From Symbiodinium microadriaticum (lineage: Eukaryota; Sar; Dinophyceae; Suessiales; Symbiodiniaceae), in the NCBI GenBank assembly GCA_001939145.1, contig LSRX01000709.1, forward strand, positions 286,668 through 350,667: 64,000 nucleotides of DNA. The letters run 5' to 3'. Position 1 is the stretch's first letter. Every line of letters begins with the position of its first letter. The position numbers were made by a program, and so were the translations under genes. Shown here piece after piece: positions 9,666-20,303 of the stretch. The notes below the pieces were generated by a model. It was not told the origin of the DNA. It did no database searches and saw only the letters and a list, made by a program, of their open reading frames with translations.

Positions 9666-9737
9666 GAGAAGGCTGCAGAAGACCTTTTGGCAAACCTCCT
9701 TAACCCTGTCATCATCGACGCCCGGGATCCTGCAGAG
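9666..9737 (+). CDS. Rhodanese repeat 1, exon with IDARD strand
   Basis: 24 codons in phase 0. EKAAEDLLANLLNP leads into VIIDARDPAE. The acceptor is TTAG|G and the donor is GC (9738-9739). It joins 10055 as PAE-VEGKKGG, matching the usual rhodanese spacing. Confidence 0.8.
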
Positions 9738-12700
9738 GCACCGACAGCGAAGGGGAGGGCAGATGGTCCGGTTATGAGAGAGGTGATTTCCGAGCTTGAC
9801 ATAAAGTCACAGCTCCCCGCTGCTTTCCAACGGCTGCTGTCCCTGCCTGAATGTGCTAGGCACGTGGCAAACTATTGTCGTTGTCAAAAGCCGCTTTGGC
9901 ATGTCTATCGAAGTGCGGTGTCGCCACTATGGCGGCACTTGCCGGTCTCACAGTACTCGGGAACTCAAGACGGTTCAGCCTCGGAGCCTCGTCCTTCCGG
10001 TGCAAGACCCTGACGCGAAACCCTAGAAGACGCCCAAAAGCTGAGAGCCTGGAGGTCGAGGGGAAGAAAGGAGGCGAAGCGCTCGAGGGCTGCATCCATG
10101 TGCCGCCACTTGGCTTCCTCGAAGAGCTGAATCGGAAGCAAAGCTTGCCGCTCACGTGCAAGATGTGACATGTCCACAGCTAAGGTTGAACATGGATGGC
10201 ATGAAGCAGTCGGAACGTCCAACAACTAAGGACCGCCGTCATCATCAGTAAACCATAGGCTAAGTAACATCGCTCCTTGGTCGTGCATGTTGTGCTTGTG
10301 CTTGCGTGGGGCAAGCAGACCGGATCCACGCAGATCACGGCTTAATTTGAGAGTGCAGGAAGAGTTCCTGGAGAAGCTGACTGCCGCAGAGGCTTTGCCC
10401 AAAGATCAGCCGCCTGCCTTCTGGCTAAACCGCCTTGCACGTAGCGGGAGAGTCCCGCCGAGACCTTTCAGGTCGCAAGCCATCATCACTCACTGCGGCA
10501 ATGGTGGCCGGGGTGGCAAGGCTGCTGCACTGCTCCGGGAGCTGGGCTACTGGAAACTCGGGTGAAGTACCGTGGGCACCGGGCGCTTTTGAGGTCCGCT
10601 TTACTGCCGCGCTTTGTGGGATCATACGGATTATGGAGGCCAAGCTGTGGGATTCATTAGATCGGGAGGCTTTCTTGGGACTCGCATCTTGAGGATGCGC
10701 ATGTCGGCTTCAAGAAAACCAGATCCGTCAACCCCGCGCGGCAACCTGCATTGCAAACCTTCATGCGATGGTATGTTGGCTGAAGCTTTCGAGCTTCTTC
10801 CCGTCTGATGTGAACAACGCCCAATGCGGAGCCACACGTGTTCGTAGTCACACGTCTTTGCCTGGGGGATGATGAAGACGGCTAGACTGCGAGACTGATT
10901 GATTCACTGACCACCTGCAGATAATTGAGATACTTTATGTTCTTTATATGTCTGAATTGTTAGCTCTGTAAATCTCGAGAGGAGGCAGAATTTAATGTTG
11001 CTGTACTTCAGAACCGCGATTCGACAGTTTGCATAGGTTTTGGTGAAGTCGCATGCCAGAGACGTGCATGTGCACCCGTACAGATCCATGCAGCTTCATT
11101 CAGCACAGCCAGCAACAGCCCAATGCCAAAGCCGAATCGAAGACTTCTCAGAAACCTCCAAAGCCCGGATGTTTCAGGAATGCCCACAATGGTGGCTCGC
11201 CGGACCGAGTCCGGGAGGCACGGAGAAAACCTCCGGCTGCTGCCCCGCCCCTGACGGCAACGGTAGAGGGAAGGTTTGCTGCTTCGAATTCGTTGTTACT
11301 ACTGCACAATTCGCCCCTTTCGCGAGCACAGTGTGCAGAAGAATCCTTTACTGCTTAAAGCAATGGTGACAATGTGTGGCCTGGTAGGATACGGAGGTAT
11401 GTGCAACACCATGCAACACTACATCCCAGGCTCTCGCAGCCGCCTGCGGTCGCCGACGGCTCTGTCCTGGCCGGCTTGCAGCTGGCCTGTAGGTTAATCT
11501 TGGGCTTCCTTTTAATAGCCGTCATGTTGCATTGTCCAGCTATGCAGTTTAATGCCGAGAATGCCTGAGGGCAGAACTCCGTTGTAGAATGGCATTAACA
11601 TCACATACTCCCCAACGAGCAAGAACGACGTCATGTAATCCAATTGCGCCCATCCAGCCCGTCCTAAGAAAGGGTCTTTTGCGGTAGCACGTGCAAAGCG
11701 GCAAATGCATGGACCTCGGGGTCCAAAGCAACACCTCAACATGCTCCACCCAGCCCTGGATCCTTGAACTGCAGACATGCGCACTGCAGGCAGGATCCCA
11801 TCATTATCGATGCCAGGGATTCTAACGAGGCAGCGTGCCGCGTTTGTGTCTTGCAAGAGCTACGAAACCAGCAGCTGGACCGTTTCCTGATGCTACATGT
11901 CCTTGAAATGGGATGAACTCGTCGGAGCCTGCACTGTCAGGTCTGGACTTTCTACCTTTCACGAAATTGTGTTGTGGAAAGTGCCGCGTAGCGAGAAAGA
12001 CAGTTGGGCCTAGGCCACGACGGAGAAGGCGGCATTTAGTCCTGAAGAGTACTCCACGGTTTCTGAATTTTCCCGGTCCATTCATGGCGCTAAAGACACG
12101 AATGGTGACGCTGACACCGACCCGACAAGCCTTTCCAGAGTGCAGAAGCGCACCGAGGTGGAAGGACTGAAAGGCGGCGCGGCCCTTGAAGGTGGCAAGT
12201 TGTTGTTTCTCAAAGCGTTGGTTACTAGTATCAGCGGAATTCAGCTCACGTTTGGATGAAAGCTTCAGGCTGCTGAGCACTCGGTGTAGTTCCCCAAACG
12301 CTGTGGTGACACCATGGGGTGCTTATGTGCAGAGCGCAGAGCCTTGATTGAAGTGAGAGTCCCCCAACAAAAGCCTTGCATCCTGTTATTTGCAGTATAT
12401 GATGCAAATCTGGGCTCTGCGTCCCATTATTGATTTATTTGTATACATAGGATGCGTCCGGCGTGCGCCTCACGCTGTGGTGCTGGCGTCGTATTGTTTG
12501 TGGGGGATCCTTGCTTGCAGAACTTGTCTTTGCTATGCACATATATCATAATTGCGACCTTGGCTTTGCCGGAACTCTGTTAGGCACATGGCATTGGCGG
12601 TAAGGGGCTATGCGAGCCTTCAGTTGCTTCCTTTGCAGGGTTACATGCCGCCGCTAACGAGGATCTACAAGTAACATGCCCGAAGTCTGGCTTCCTTCTA

Positions 12701-13760
12701 TCGTCGATGGTTCACCCCCCGCCCCCCCATTCAATGTCAACCCATCAGGCAGTTCTAAAAGCATAGCTTGCCCGGATGGAAACGTCTAGGGCTGACCTGC
12801 CGAGCTTCTATATAGATGTCCAGTCTGTTGCACGTGTCATTCGTGCGGCACAATGTTTGCCGGCCTGGATTCCAGGCTGCCTCCACGTTCCGATGAACAT
12901 CGACGGCAAGAAGCAGACCGAACGCCCCACCACTACAGAAGAGTTCTTTGAAAAGCTCCAAGCTGCAGGCACGAGAGACTTCAACACGCTTCCATGTTCA
13001 ATGTGAAGGCTACAGTTTGCGAAGTTGGCTCCAACAGGTAAGCAGGAACCAGACCGCGGGACCTTACATTTTCCATGGCCATCCATTAATCATGGGAGGT
13101 GCACTTCCCCCAGATCTGGGAAAGCCCATCATCAGCCACTGCGGCAGTGGCGGCCGCGGGGGCAAGACTGCACTGATTCTGAGGCACGAAGCTCTGCTTC
13201 CACCGAATGTTTCTGAGAATTTTTCGACGCTCATCGACAAGTGCATGGTTGTTAGCATGTAGCCTTGAACTCTTTGACCCCAGCTGGGGATGACGCTGAC
13301 AGCAAGCAACGACTGCTTCGCCTTTCAGTTCTGTCATTCTAACGTGGCGAATCTACTTAGGGAGGTTCTTGGCATGTTGGTTTGACGACACTTGCCGTTT
13401 GCGCCTTCAGGCGGGATGTTCTAAGCATGTCAAGGCAGAAGTTGAGTTGATCTGAGACCTGTGGCGCGAGGTCTATGTCGAGGCAATTGAACATGTCGTA
13501 GAACTCGTCAGAACCTTGCACTTCTGCGCTAGACCTCTTGCTTGAGAGGCGAAGCCACCAGAACCCGTATATACCTTTGATATATGACGTCAGACTGAAC
13601 GATTGACTTCACTTCAGAGAATACGGTTTTCAGAATCTCGCAAGTGCTTCAAGCAGACCAAAGCTTGCAGAAAACTGCGAACGCGCCAAAAGTCCCAAGC
13701 TGCAGAGGCAACTCGGTTATTGGAATGCCCACAACGGCGGATCTCCTGCCACTCAGTCGC
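9666..13760 (+). CDS. Tandem rhodanese-domain protein (two repeats), multi-exon
   Basis: Rhodanese-like proteins move sulfur through a catalytic cysteine persulfide. Exons of repeat 1: 9666-9737, 10055-10104, 10185-10230, 10359-10411, 10472-10552 and 11178-about 11212. Exons of repeat 2: 11790-11829, about 12820-12968, 13114-13183 and 13708-about 13745. Each repeat has an Asp/Arg strand (VIIDARDPAE; PIIIDARDSNE), an HVP(L/M)N turn, a KQ(S/T)ERPTT segment, an active-site loop with Cys (THCGNGGRGGKA; SHCGSGGRGGKT) and the ending LGYWNAHNGGSP. Joining the repeat 1 exons gives PAE-VEGKKGG, HVP-LNMDG, PTTK-EEFLEKL and LGYW-NAHNGG with no frame slip; repeat 2 has WNAHNGG uninterrupted, which confirms the GA donor after 10552. 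Both cysteines are present, so both domains could be active. The first and last exons and the exon between 11830 and 12820 are not found. Confidence 0.85.
10055..10104 (+). CDS. Rhodanese repeat 1, exon with GCIHVP turn
   Basis: Reads VEGKKGGEALEGCIHV plus two bases of a proline codon. The acceptor is GAG|G and the donor is GC at 10105. The split proline is completed by the G that opens 10185, giving HVPLNMDG. Confidence 0.8.
10185..10230 (+). CDS. Rhodanese repeat 1, exon LNMDG-ERPTTK
   Basis: 46 nt reading LNMDGMKQSERPTTK. The acceptor is AAG|G and the donor is GA (10231-10232). It joins 10359 to give PTTKEEFLEKL; repeat 2 has PTTTEEFFEKL in one exon, which supports the junction. Confidence 0.85.
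10359..10411 (+). CDS. Rhodanese repeat 1, EEFLEKL helix exon
   Basis: Reads EEFLEKLTAAEALPKDQ plus two bases of a proline codon. The acceptor is CAG|G and the donor is GC (10412-10413). It leads into the active-site exon. Confidence 0.8.
10472..10552 (+). CDS. Rhodanese repeat 1, active-site exon
   Basis: Reads SQAIITHCGNGGRGGKA and ALLRELGY plus TG of a split Trp codon. The catalytic Cys is in THCGNGG. The donor is GA at 10553. The Trp codon is completed by the G at 11178. Confidence 0.88.
11178..11212 (+). CDS. Rhodanese repeat 1, C-terminal NAHNGGSP exon
   Basis: After TTTCAG|G it reads NAHNGGSPDRVRE, then a GC that could be the donor (end approximate). NGGSPDRVR is the typical end of this rhodanese class. 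Confidence 0.75.
11790..11829 (+). CDS. Rhodanese repeat 2, exon with IDARD strand
   Basis: Reads QDPIIIDARDSNE, with acceptor CAG|G and donor GC at 11830. It is the direct counterpart of the 9666-9737 exon. Confidence 0.75.
12820..12968 (+). CDS. Rhodanese repeat 2, IPGCLHVPMN exon
   Basis: Contains AWIPGCLHVPMNIDGKKQTE and then RPTTTEEFFEKLQAA. It fuses what repeat 1 splits into three exons, so two introns were lost here or gained in repeat 1. The left edge is uncertain (possibly 12876, after ATTCCAG|G). The donor is GC at 12969. Confidence 0.75.
13114..13183 (+). CDS. Rhodanese repeat 2, active-site exon
   Basis: Reads LGKPIISHCGSGGRGGKT and ALIL plus AG of a split Arg codon. The donor is GC at 13184. 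It joins 13708 as LILR-QLGYW, the same as ALLR-ELGYW in repeat 1. Confidence 0.88.
13708..13745 (+). CDS. Rhodanese repeat 2, QLGYWNAHNGG exon
   Basis: Starts after CAGAG|G and reads QLGYWNAHNGGSP uninterrupted, including the residues that are split by a GA-AG intron in repeat 1. The right edge is uncertain. Confidence 0.8.
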
Positions 13761-13779
13761 ACTTGCCAGTTCGAGGTCC

Positions 13780-15300
13780 AGTTACGACTGGAACGTGTTC
13801 TGAAGCCTTCGTTCCAGTGCTTGGCGACCAAGCTTGGCATCCTGCATGGGAGGCTCGTGGGTCGTATCAGCGACAGGTTCCACGGTTGGGGACAGGAAGC
13901 AGATACGCAAATTTACGGAGAGGCTCCCGACGTCATGAGGACGGTTCGTCATCGAAAGGATAATCCGTGGCCGTGGAGAGCAGTTGCTAGAACTTGCGGC
14001 TGGGAACTGAAGTGCTTCGCGAAAGCCCAGGATAACATCCGTGCGGCACGTGCAACATCGTCCTGAGACGAAGGTGCACCGGTGGATTGAACAAAGTTTC
14101 ACGCGTGCTAGGTAGGTCTGCCCCGGGCAGAGTTTTCCAGAAGGCTCAACTTGTGGTAAGGTGGCTTGCCCGATGGCCGACAGCATCACGCATGTCGGAT
14201 GGACTACACGAAACATGCAGGCAGACGATGCCTTCCTGTAGGAATGACTAGGAGTTGCCAGAGATCGCCATGCAGATAGATCTGTGCTTCACCCTCGCAT
14301 TCTCCGGTTATTGCTGCGAGTCATGGCTAGAGCCATGTAATGAATACTCCACCGTATGCATACAATTGCATGTACGTGCTGCATCCATGGGCGGATATGC
14401 TCAAACGCGTTTGCATCCTATACATGTACTAGCACATCGTTTGCTAAATAGATATCTTATCTGCAATAGTGCATCCAGGCGTGCTTGCATGCATCCGTTT
14501 CTATGCACAGGCACGTTGGCATGTGCACACGGACATATACGTTTATGCTTCAGGCCTCAGGGCAACCCACTCTGAAAACCGTGAGCCGGCCAAGCACTCC
14601 GCCGCGCAGATCAAAGGGCGAATGCAGTGCTCTGTGTCAGCGAGTTCTTCATCAGCTTAGGATTTGTGTGAGTTTTCGGCTGTGAGTGTTAGCTGCTTGG
14701 TCATGTGTCACTGCAGCGGCGTGCGACCTCTACGGCCTTTTGCATCGAGTCGGCCACTCCCTTCTGTGAGCAACTACGAAGCCCAGATGACCTTTGCAGT
14801 GTCCAAGCAGTCTGGAAGCTCAGACGATGCCTCGATCTCCTCAGGAGGTGCAGATTCACGGAGAGATTGAGTTCAAGAAGCATATCGAAGCTGCATCTTG
14901 GCTCTGACAAGGATGTGCGTGCGCTTCGCGAAGACATGCAGACAACACCGGTTTGGCCTCATCCGATGCGACTGTAGCTTCGGCTTGCATCGCCGATAAC
15001 GTCACAATCCCAAAACCCTTCGTGAACAGACCCGGCTGCCTCTGATCGAGGTGGTGGTGCATCCTTCCCGGCGCAAGGGCAAACATCTTGAAAAGAGCCA
15101 TGCCTGCAACGTCGTCATGTTTTTTCCACGAGAACGCACGACATTTCCTGTAACAGCTTTGTTGACTCAGCCACCCGAAGTTGGACAAACTGGATCTCCC
15201 AGCAAGTCGTCGTGCTTGTGTGGATGGCTCCAACGAATCTACATATTCCTGTGCAAATCTTCCAGACGGTCTAGCCTTCTGAGCCTGCCAGGATAGAAGC
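13780..15300. other. Exon-poor region, weak frames only
   Basis: Frames at 14705-14977 plus and 14856-15233 minus overlap and cannot both be real. No domain is recognised. The tail of the rhodanese gene may lie here. Confidence 0.4.
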
Positions 15301-15303
15301 CTG

Positions 15304-15519
15304 GTGCCGCGCGATCAACGTTCCGCTCCTGAGCCTTGGTTCATGTTGCGTAGCACTGATGAAAGACATAGGCCTATCATTGCTCTGCAGATCTTGGCGG
15401 ATTTTCGTACTGTAGTGCATGCAATCACGGACTGGCAGCCTGGCGCAGGCATACAAGTCAACACGGGCGAACAAGCCGAACAGCAAACGCTGGAACGACA
15501 GGAATCCAAGGAGCGTTGA
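15304..15519 (+). CDS. Candidate terminal exon or small ORF, 71 codons
   Basis: The frame includes PEPWFMLRSTDERHRPIIAL and continues through a soluble, balanced sequence to a Gln/Glu/Arg-rich end and a TGA at 15517-15519. Composition looks like protein. The family is unknown. It could be the last exon of the rhodanese gene or of another gene. Confidence 0.35.
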   Translation: MPRDQRSAPEPWFMLRSTDERHRPIIALQILADFRTVVHAITDWQPGAGIQVNTGEQAEQQTLERQESKER

Positions 15520-17720
15520 ATACCGATGACCTGCACTAAGAGAGGCGAATGCCCGAGTACTGCGACGGCACGGCCTTCGATGCCCCCTGGCCCCAGGCCT
15601 CAGGGTCCCAGCTTGTGGCCGGGGGCCTCAGGGCTATGCGATGGACCACCTCACATAACCTCACATATTCTGCGCGCTTAGCGAGACACAGGCGGCACGG
15701 CACATGTTACCACTGGCAGCCCTCTAAGGCACTGTACAGTGGCTTCACAAATTTCATGAACTTTCATGTTCCTCGGGGTTCGGGCAGCGGCATGAGCTCT
15801 AGGCTGGCAACACGCATCTCGGCCAGTTGGCTATCGCCGGGCTTTGTAGGGATCGCGTTGTTGTTGCTGTTTGATACTTGGTCGTAGGACGAAGAACTCC
15901 CTTGACTCTGGCCCTTGACATTCAAGCGTTGGATCTATAGCTATAGCTACGTCGGATGGATGCATTGGCTCCTCGTGCGGTTTAGAGCCCAGTTGCTGTC
16001 TGCTGTGCGGACTTGCAAGCTCAGGCGGAGACACCCCTCTGGAGATGGAGACCCTTGCACTCCACCGGACCGAAAGGGATTGAGAGCTTCAGACCGGATC
16101 GATTGGGGTTCTAGCCTAGCGACGGTGACACGATGATGAGCTGAGGGCTCGAGGTCATTACCTACTTTTTCCTACTTCTTCTTGGATAGCTGCACCGCGC
16201 CGTTCCGGTTGAACTCGATTCGCAGCTGATGGCAGATGCAGCAAGCCAACTCCTGGCCACAGCAGGACCTTGGGTGAGGTTCGACGTTATTTCGTGCCTT
16301 GGCATTTGATAATTTAAAGTACATTTGAAGTTGTTCAACTTGGATAGTATTGCTGAGCTCATGACCTTGCACTCTCAGGATGTGGCTTGGTCTTGTCTCA
16401 GGAAGAGCGTCACTGAGAAGCCAAAGCTTGCATGAAGTGCTTCAGGTCCTCAGTCCTGGAGGCACGGAGAGCCTGGTTTGGTGGTATGCAGTCCCCTGGG
16501 CATTGCTCCCCCGCCAGTGTCAATCAAGTTGAAGCCCGAGCGATTAAAACTACTGAGAAAGTCCTGCTGACTGGCTTTGCTCCTTGGTGAGATTGATGCC
16601 TCTGCTGGCATCCGCAAACCAGGCATCCAGACTTCGGCGTTGCTCACTCATCCTGGAAAGCATGCAGCACGCTTACTATGTGTGCTCCAAACGGAAGAGG
16701 AAAGGGAAACTCTGTGACGGCAACGTCACTGGATACTCAGTCCTGCCAATCGACAGGGGCATGCTTGGGCTCGGCAGGCCCGGCGGCGGGACGTCAGCGA
16801 TGAGCTCCCCTGCATCCCTGCCCGGCTCTTGAGCACTTGCAGGGTTGCAGTTTCTCAGAGGCTACCAGCTGCTACGTCAGCCTAGCACAAGCTTCCGAAA
16901 GCCCATCAAGCCCTTGAACTACAAGCCTGCAAATCAGACTGATGCTTGCGTGAGCGTACAACTGCAGGTCACCGCTTTGAAGGGTGAGGTAAGCTTGGTT
17001 TGCTAAGCACGGCCCATGACTACAACATCTGGCTTGCATCGATGACAATATCCTCCCTGCTTGAAGCTCTTGCTACTGGTAATATCAAAATGATGACACT
17101 GCTGCGTGATGCAGTAATACAGAGTTTGCGGCATTCCTGAGAAGGGCCCCAGCTGATCTTCGTGAACTCTGTGTGTGTGTGTGTGTCCAACCCTGTGACT
17201 CTGTGACTAAAAGGGCAACTTTATGCAAGTGGTTTTGAACTTGCAGGGGGGCAGAGGCGGCCAAAGAGCTCTGCCTGACGATGCTCTCTATGTACTGGGA
17301 CATACTGGGACTGATCATCCCAGCGTACCTGCAAGATCCTGCGAGAGAACGGCCGCCCAAAGCACCCCAAGTTGCTGTTCTGTGCACAGTTGGCCAATGA
17401 TGCTCAGGATGTGCCAGGCTGCGGATGAATGCACAAGTGTGCACAGGGTAGTTACGGGGTTCATCCCGGTGCTCACTTCTCGCGCCACCCGCACTGGGGT
17501 AGCCCAGGCTCACATTCCTGCCAGTAGTGATTTCTTACGGCAGGGTTAGGTCTAGATGGGCTAAGTTTGGCTTCCTTTGTGAAGTACAGGCCATGGATTT
17601 GCACTGTTACGTCATCTGCAACGACTGGTGGGTTCTACTCGTGAGTCCTTTTCTTGCACCCGGTAAATCGACAATCGCCCCGGCATTGTTGCTCGACGTC
17701 TGACCGTACAGTACAGCACA
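15520..17720. other. Exon-poor region with a (GT)n run at 17168-17187
   Basis: Short frames on both strands without domains. A frame at 17223-17549 contains GGRGGQRAL after TTGCAG, which superficially resembles the rhodanese loop but lacks the HC motif. Confidence 0.45.
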
Positions 17721-17727
17721 ACATTTC

Positions 17728-18081
17728 TTGGCCAACGAAGTCCATCAAACGCCCGTTGAGTTGGAGCATGCACACAAAGCAAAGACGCAATCGAAGATTT
17801 TTTGGGCTTTGATCTTCAAGTGCACTACCAACGCTTACAGCTTCGTCCTGATCTTTGGAAGTCTCGAGAACCACATAGCGTCGACCCACAACGGCACCTT
17901 ACTGCAGTTTGTCAAAGCGCTTACAAATAGATTGAACGACATGTTTGGCCACCTCGGGTACGTGGTTCTCAGCTGCAACAGCTCCGACGTAATTTTGCTA
18001 ATGCAAGCGTTGTCTTGCTTTAGTCGCCTTTGTTTCATTTGGCTGGTTACCGGAAAACCTTGCCCTTGTTTTTCAGTCTAG
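17728..18081 (+). CDS. Unrecognised open frame, 117 codons
   Basis: ATG 17728 to the stop at 18079, with protein-like stretches (LLQFVKALTNRLNDMFGHLG). The opposite strand is also open here (17635-17889), so orientation is uncertain. No domain was found. Confidence 0.25.
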   Translation: MANEVHQTPVELEHAHKAKTQSKIFWALIFKCTTNAYSFVLIFGSLENHIASTHNGTLLQFVKALTNRLNDMFGHLGYVVLSCNSSDVILLMQALSCFSRLCFIWLVTGKPCPCFSV

Positions 18082-18254
18082 TGCATTTCCATGTGGGCAG
18101 TTGGGGTGCTGTTTATGCGGGTTGCTGTACAAGGCTCGTATAAACCACTTATATATAAGCTTTGTTTACATGAACCTCTTATAAAGATAGAGGTTGAAGC
18201 TATTGCGAGGACAATGTGGGGCTGTCGGTTTCTGTGACAGGAATGGATGAGAAG

Positions 18255-18357
18255 ACACACACACACACACACNNNNNNNNNNNNNNNNNNNNNNNNNNNN
18301 NNNNNNNNNNNNNNNNNNNNNNNNNNNNNNNNNNNNNNNNNNNNNNNNNNNNNNNNN
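18255..18357. other. (AC)n tract running into an 85-base assembly gap
   Basis: N bases occupy 18273-18357. The gap was probably caused by the CA repeat. Reading frames that cross it are meaningless. Confidence 0.98.
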
Positions 18358-18359
18358 CC

Positions 18360-18420
18360 TCCCCCTTGCCCCGCCCCCGACATTGCCCAAGCTCCCGAAA
18401 AGGAAGCCAAAACACATGAA
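18360..18420 (+). other. Possible N-terminal exon fragment beside the gap
   Basis: Reads DIAQAPEKEAKTHER at about 18379-18423. It resembles YAQAPKEKA at 53794 and TIAQDPKPKHEK at 9624. Any start codon would fall in the gap or the C-rich flank. Confidence 0.3.
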
Positions 18421-18484
18421 AGGGACGGCTCGCCCTAGCTGTACACATAAACCCCTCTCCCCCGACTCTCCGAGCCCGACCCCA

Positions 18485-18645
18485 CACACTGCTCACATAA
18501 GCCTCACATGAGCCCCGGAGCTGTTCACATAAGGTCATCGAGTGCTCACGCAAAGCCACATATAGTTCTCACATAAGTGCCCTCATGGGCCGCACATAAG
18601 CCGCAAAGATGCTGACACAAGGTTTCAGGATGCTCACGGCCGGGA
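18485..18645. repeat. Degenerate 21-25 bp tandem repeat
   Basis: About seven units begin with GCTCACATAAG, GTTCACATAAGG, GCTCACGCAAAG, TCTCACATAAG, CCGCACATAAG, GCTGACACAAGG and GCTCACGG. The core is CACATAAG, and the spacer varies. Confidence 0.7.
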
Positions 18646-18649
18646 ATTG

Positions 18650-19631
18650 GGGATCTCCTAAGCTCCTCCCTCTCCCTCTCAATGTCAAACATCTTTTGGC
18701 ATGTGCTGTACTTGTTCTTATTGCGACGTGCGGACCTCAACTGTCGCATAACCTTCATCAGGAACACGCTGAAATCACATAAGAATGAACAGATCTACCC
18801 ACATCCAAACTCCCCACCTGAAGCTTCCCTAGATTCAGCGTTTCATGGTTCGGCTTTTGCTCTTGGCTGCGCTCTTAGCAAGTTTATGGTAGCTTGTGTT
18901 TGTGGCCTACCTCAACAAATCCTGGCTACGTAAACCAACCATGACGCGAACTGCAACTATAGCTGGCCTACACGGGGCACCAGCGGCTATCACCAGGATG
19001 GACATCCTGGCTCAGGATTACAAGCTGACCAACAACGAAGGTTCTGCACCTCCATCTCCAAATCTGTCAAACCGATACAGCTGATATTGCCAAACGAACT
19101 CTTTCGCAGCATATTTGGCGATGTGCCGGTCGCACCACAAAAGTGCGAGCATTCCGACTGAAGCCGAACGGAGTTCACCTTAGTTTCTTGGAGCCAATGA
19201 CAATAGTCAATACTCTCACCCCCGTAGTATTCGATCGCACTGCTGAGTATCTTCGTTACTAGGTTACCAAATAGACCGGTGGTGTGTGGGTGTGTGCGTG
19301 CATCCTTTTCCGAAGGAAGTTGTGGAACCGCACTCAACGAAGCTACCACACTCATGGTATACCGAGTCTGATCTGCTCAGTGTACCTGCTCGGATTAGCT
19401 GGTGGGCCCCCTGAGGCACAGGATAGGCGAGCAACCTCTAGCACAAGAAGCATCCATCTAGGTGAGGATGACAGGTCTGCAAGTGTGAGTGTGTGTGTGT
19501 GTGTGTGTGTGCGCATGTGTTTTGTTTGGCGTGTCTGTGATCGAAGCTTGTCTGGTGCAACCGCAGTAGCCTGAGCTGAGTGTCGAGACACAGAAGGCCT
19601 GTACCCTTTTGGCCCTTGCAGCATCGCGAGC
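18650..19631. other. No gene recognised; (TG)n at 19486-19512
   Basis: Short frames only. The TG run lies inside a 96-codon frame that owes its length to the repeat. Confidence 0.5.
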
Positions 19632-19805
19632 ATGCCCAGCGTCTTTTACTTCCAGGCGGGTAGTGTCTGCAACCTCAACCTCTCGGCCATGACCGCCAGA
19701 GTCTTCGTGGACCGGAGCGAGGTCGCGGCCCAGACATGCAGTAATGAGTTTGGGATTCCGGGCTGCGCACGGGGATCATTTCGAGGACGGGATGTGGATT
19801 TGTGA
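19632..19805 (+). CDS. Candidate first exon, unrecognised
   Basis: ATG 19632 reads MPSVFYFQAGSVCNLNLSAM and then a balanced sequence with the words VFVDRSEVAAQTC, open to the TGA at 19803. A second candidate exon in the same phase follows at 20003. The real donor is probably before the stop. The function is unknown. Confidence 0.4.
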   Translation: MPSVFYFQAGSVCNLNLSAMTARVFVDRSEVAAQTCSNEFGIPGCARGSFRGRDVDL

Positions 19806-20002
19806 GGTCGTCTGGCCACGCGTAACTGGGATGTCGAATCTAGCCCTACCTAGCAGAAGTGCAAGTGCTCATTGATGTTTTGCGGATTGGGTTTAGCATG
19901 GAAGATGTTCGAGGTTTTTTGTTTTGAAGTCTTGGGCTGCTTAGTTCCAAGGTGGAGTTTGCATACTTGTGCGTTTCATCCGGATATCTGCGTGCGCATA
20001 AG

Positions 20003-20074
20003 GTCGAGCTGAGCTTGCAGCGCCGCACCGCGGGTGGGAGCCTCGTGGAGTTTCGGCTTCCGGAGAAGTACAGG
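20003..20074 (+). CDS. Candidate internal exon, unrecognised
   Basis: After CATAAG|G it reads VELSLQRRTAGGSLVEFRLP and EKY, then AG|GA, which fits the GA-donor style of this genome. 72 nt in phase 0. It may belong with 19632-19805. Confidence 0.4.
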
Positions 20075-20303
20075 AAATCAGGGCCCGGGCGTCGCAGACT
20101 ATAGATTCGATGTCAGTTTCAAGACGTCAAATGTGTGACCAATTCGCATACTCCTTTGTGACAGTGTTACCTTTCTGCTTGAACCTGCATGCTCCAACGA
20201 TCTCTGGCTGAGAATGTGATGGATTTCTACCATGCCTGACTCACAACATTGAAACCTCAAGTTCCACTTGCAAGGTCAGCAAAAAGGGAAGTGACGGTGC
20301 ACG

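Noticed and set aside
17223-17300. GGRGGQRAL after TTGCAG as a third rhodanese active site
   Set aside because: It lacks the preceding HC and strand residues, and no other rhodanese exons (IDARD, HVP, NAHNGG) were found nearby.
18166-18559. Minus-strand frames crossing 18273-18357
   Set aside because: They include the N gap and a CA repeat, so their continuity has no meaning.
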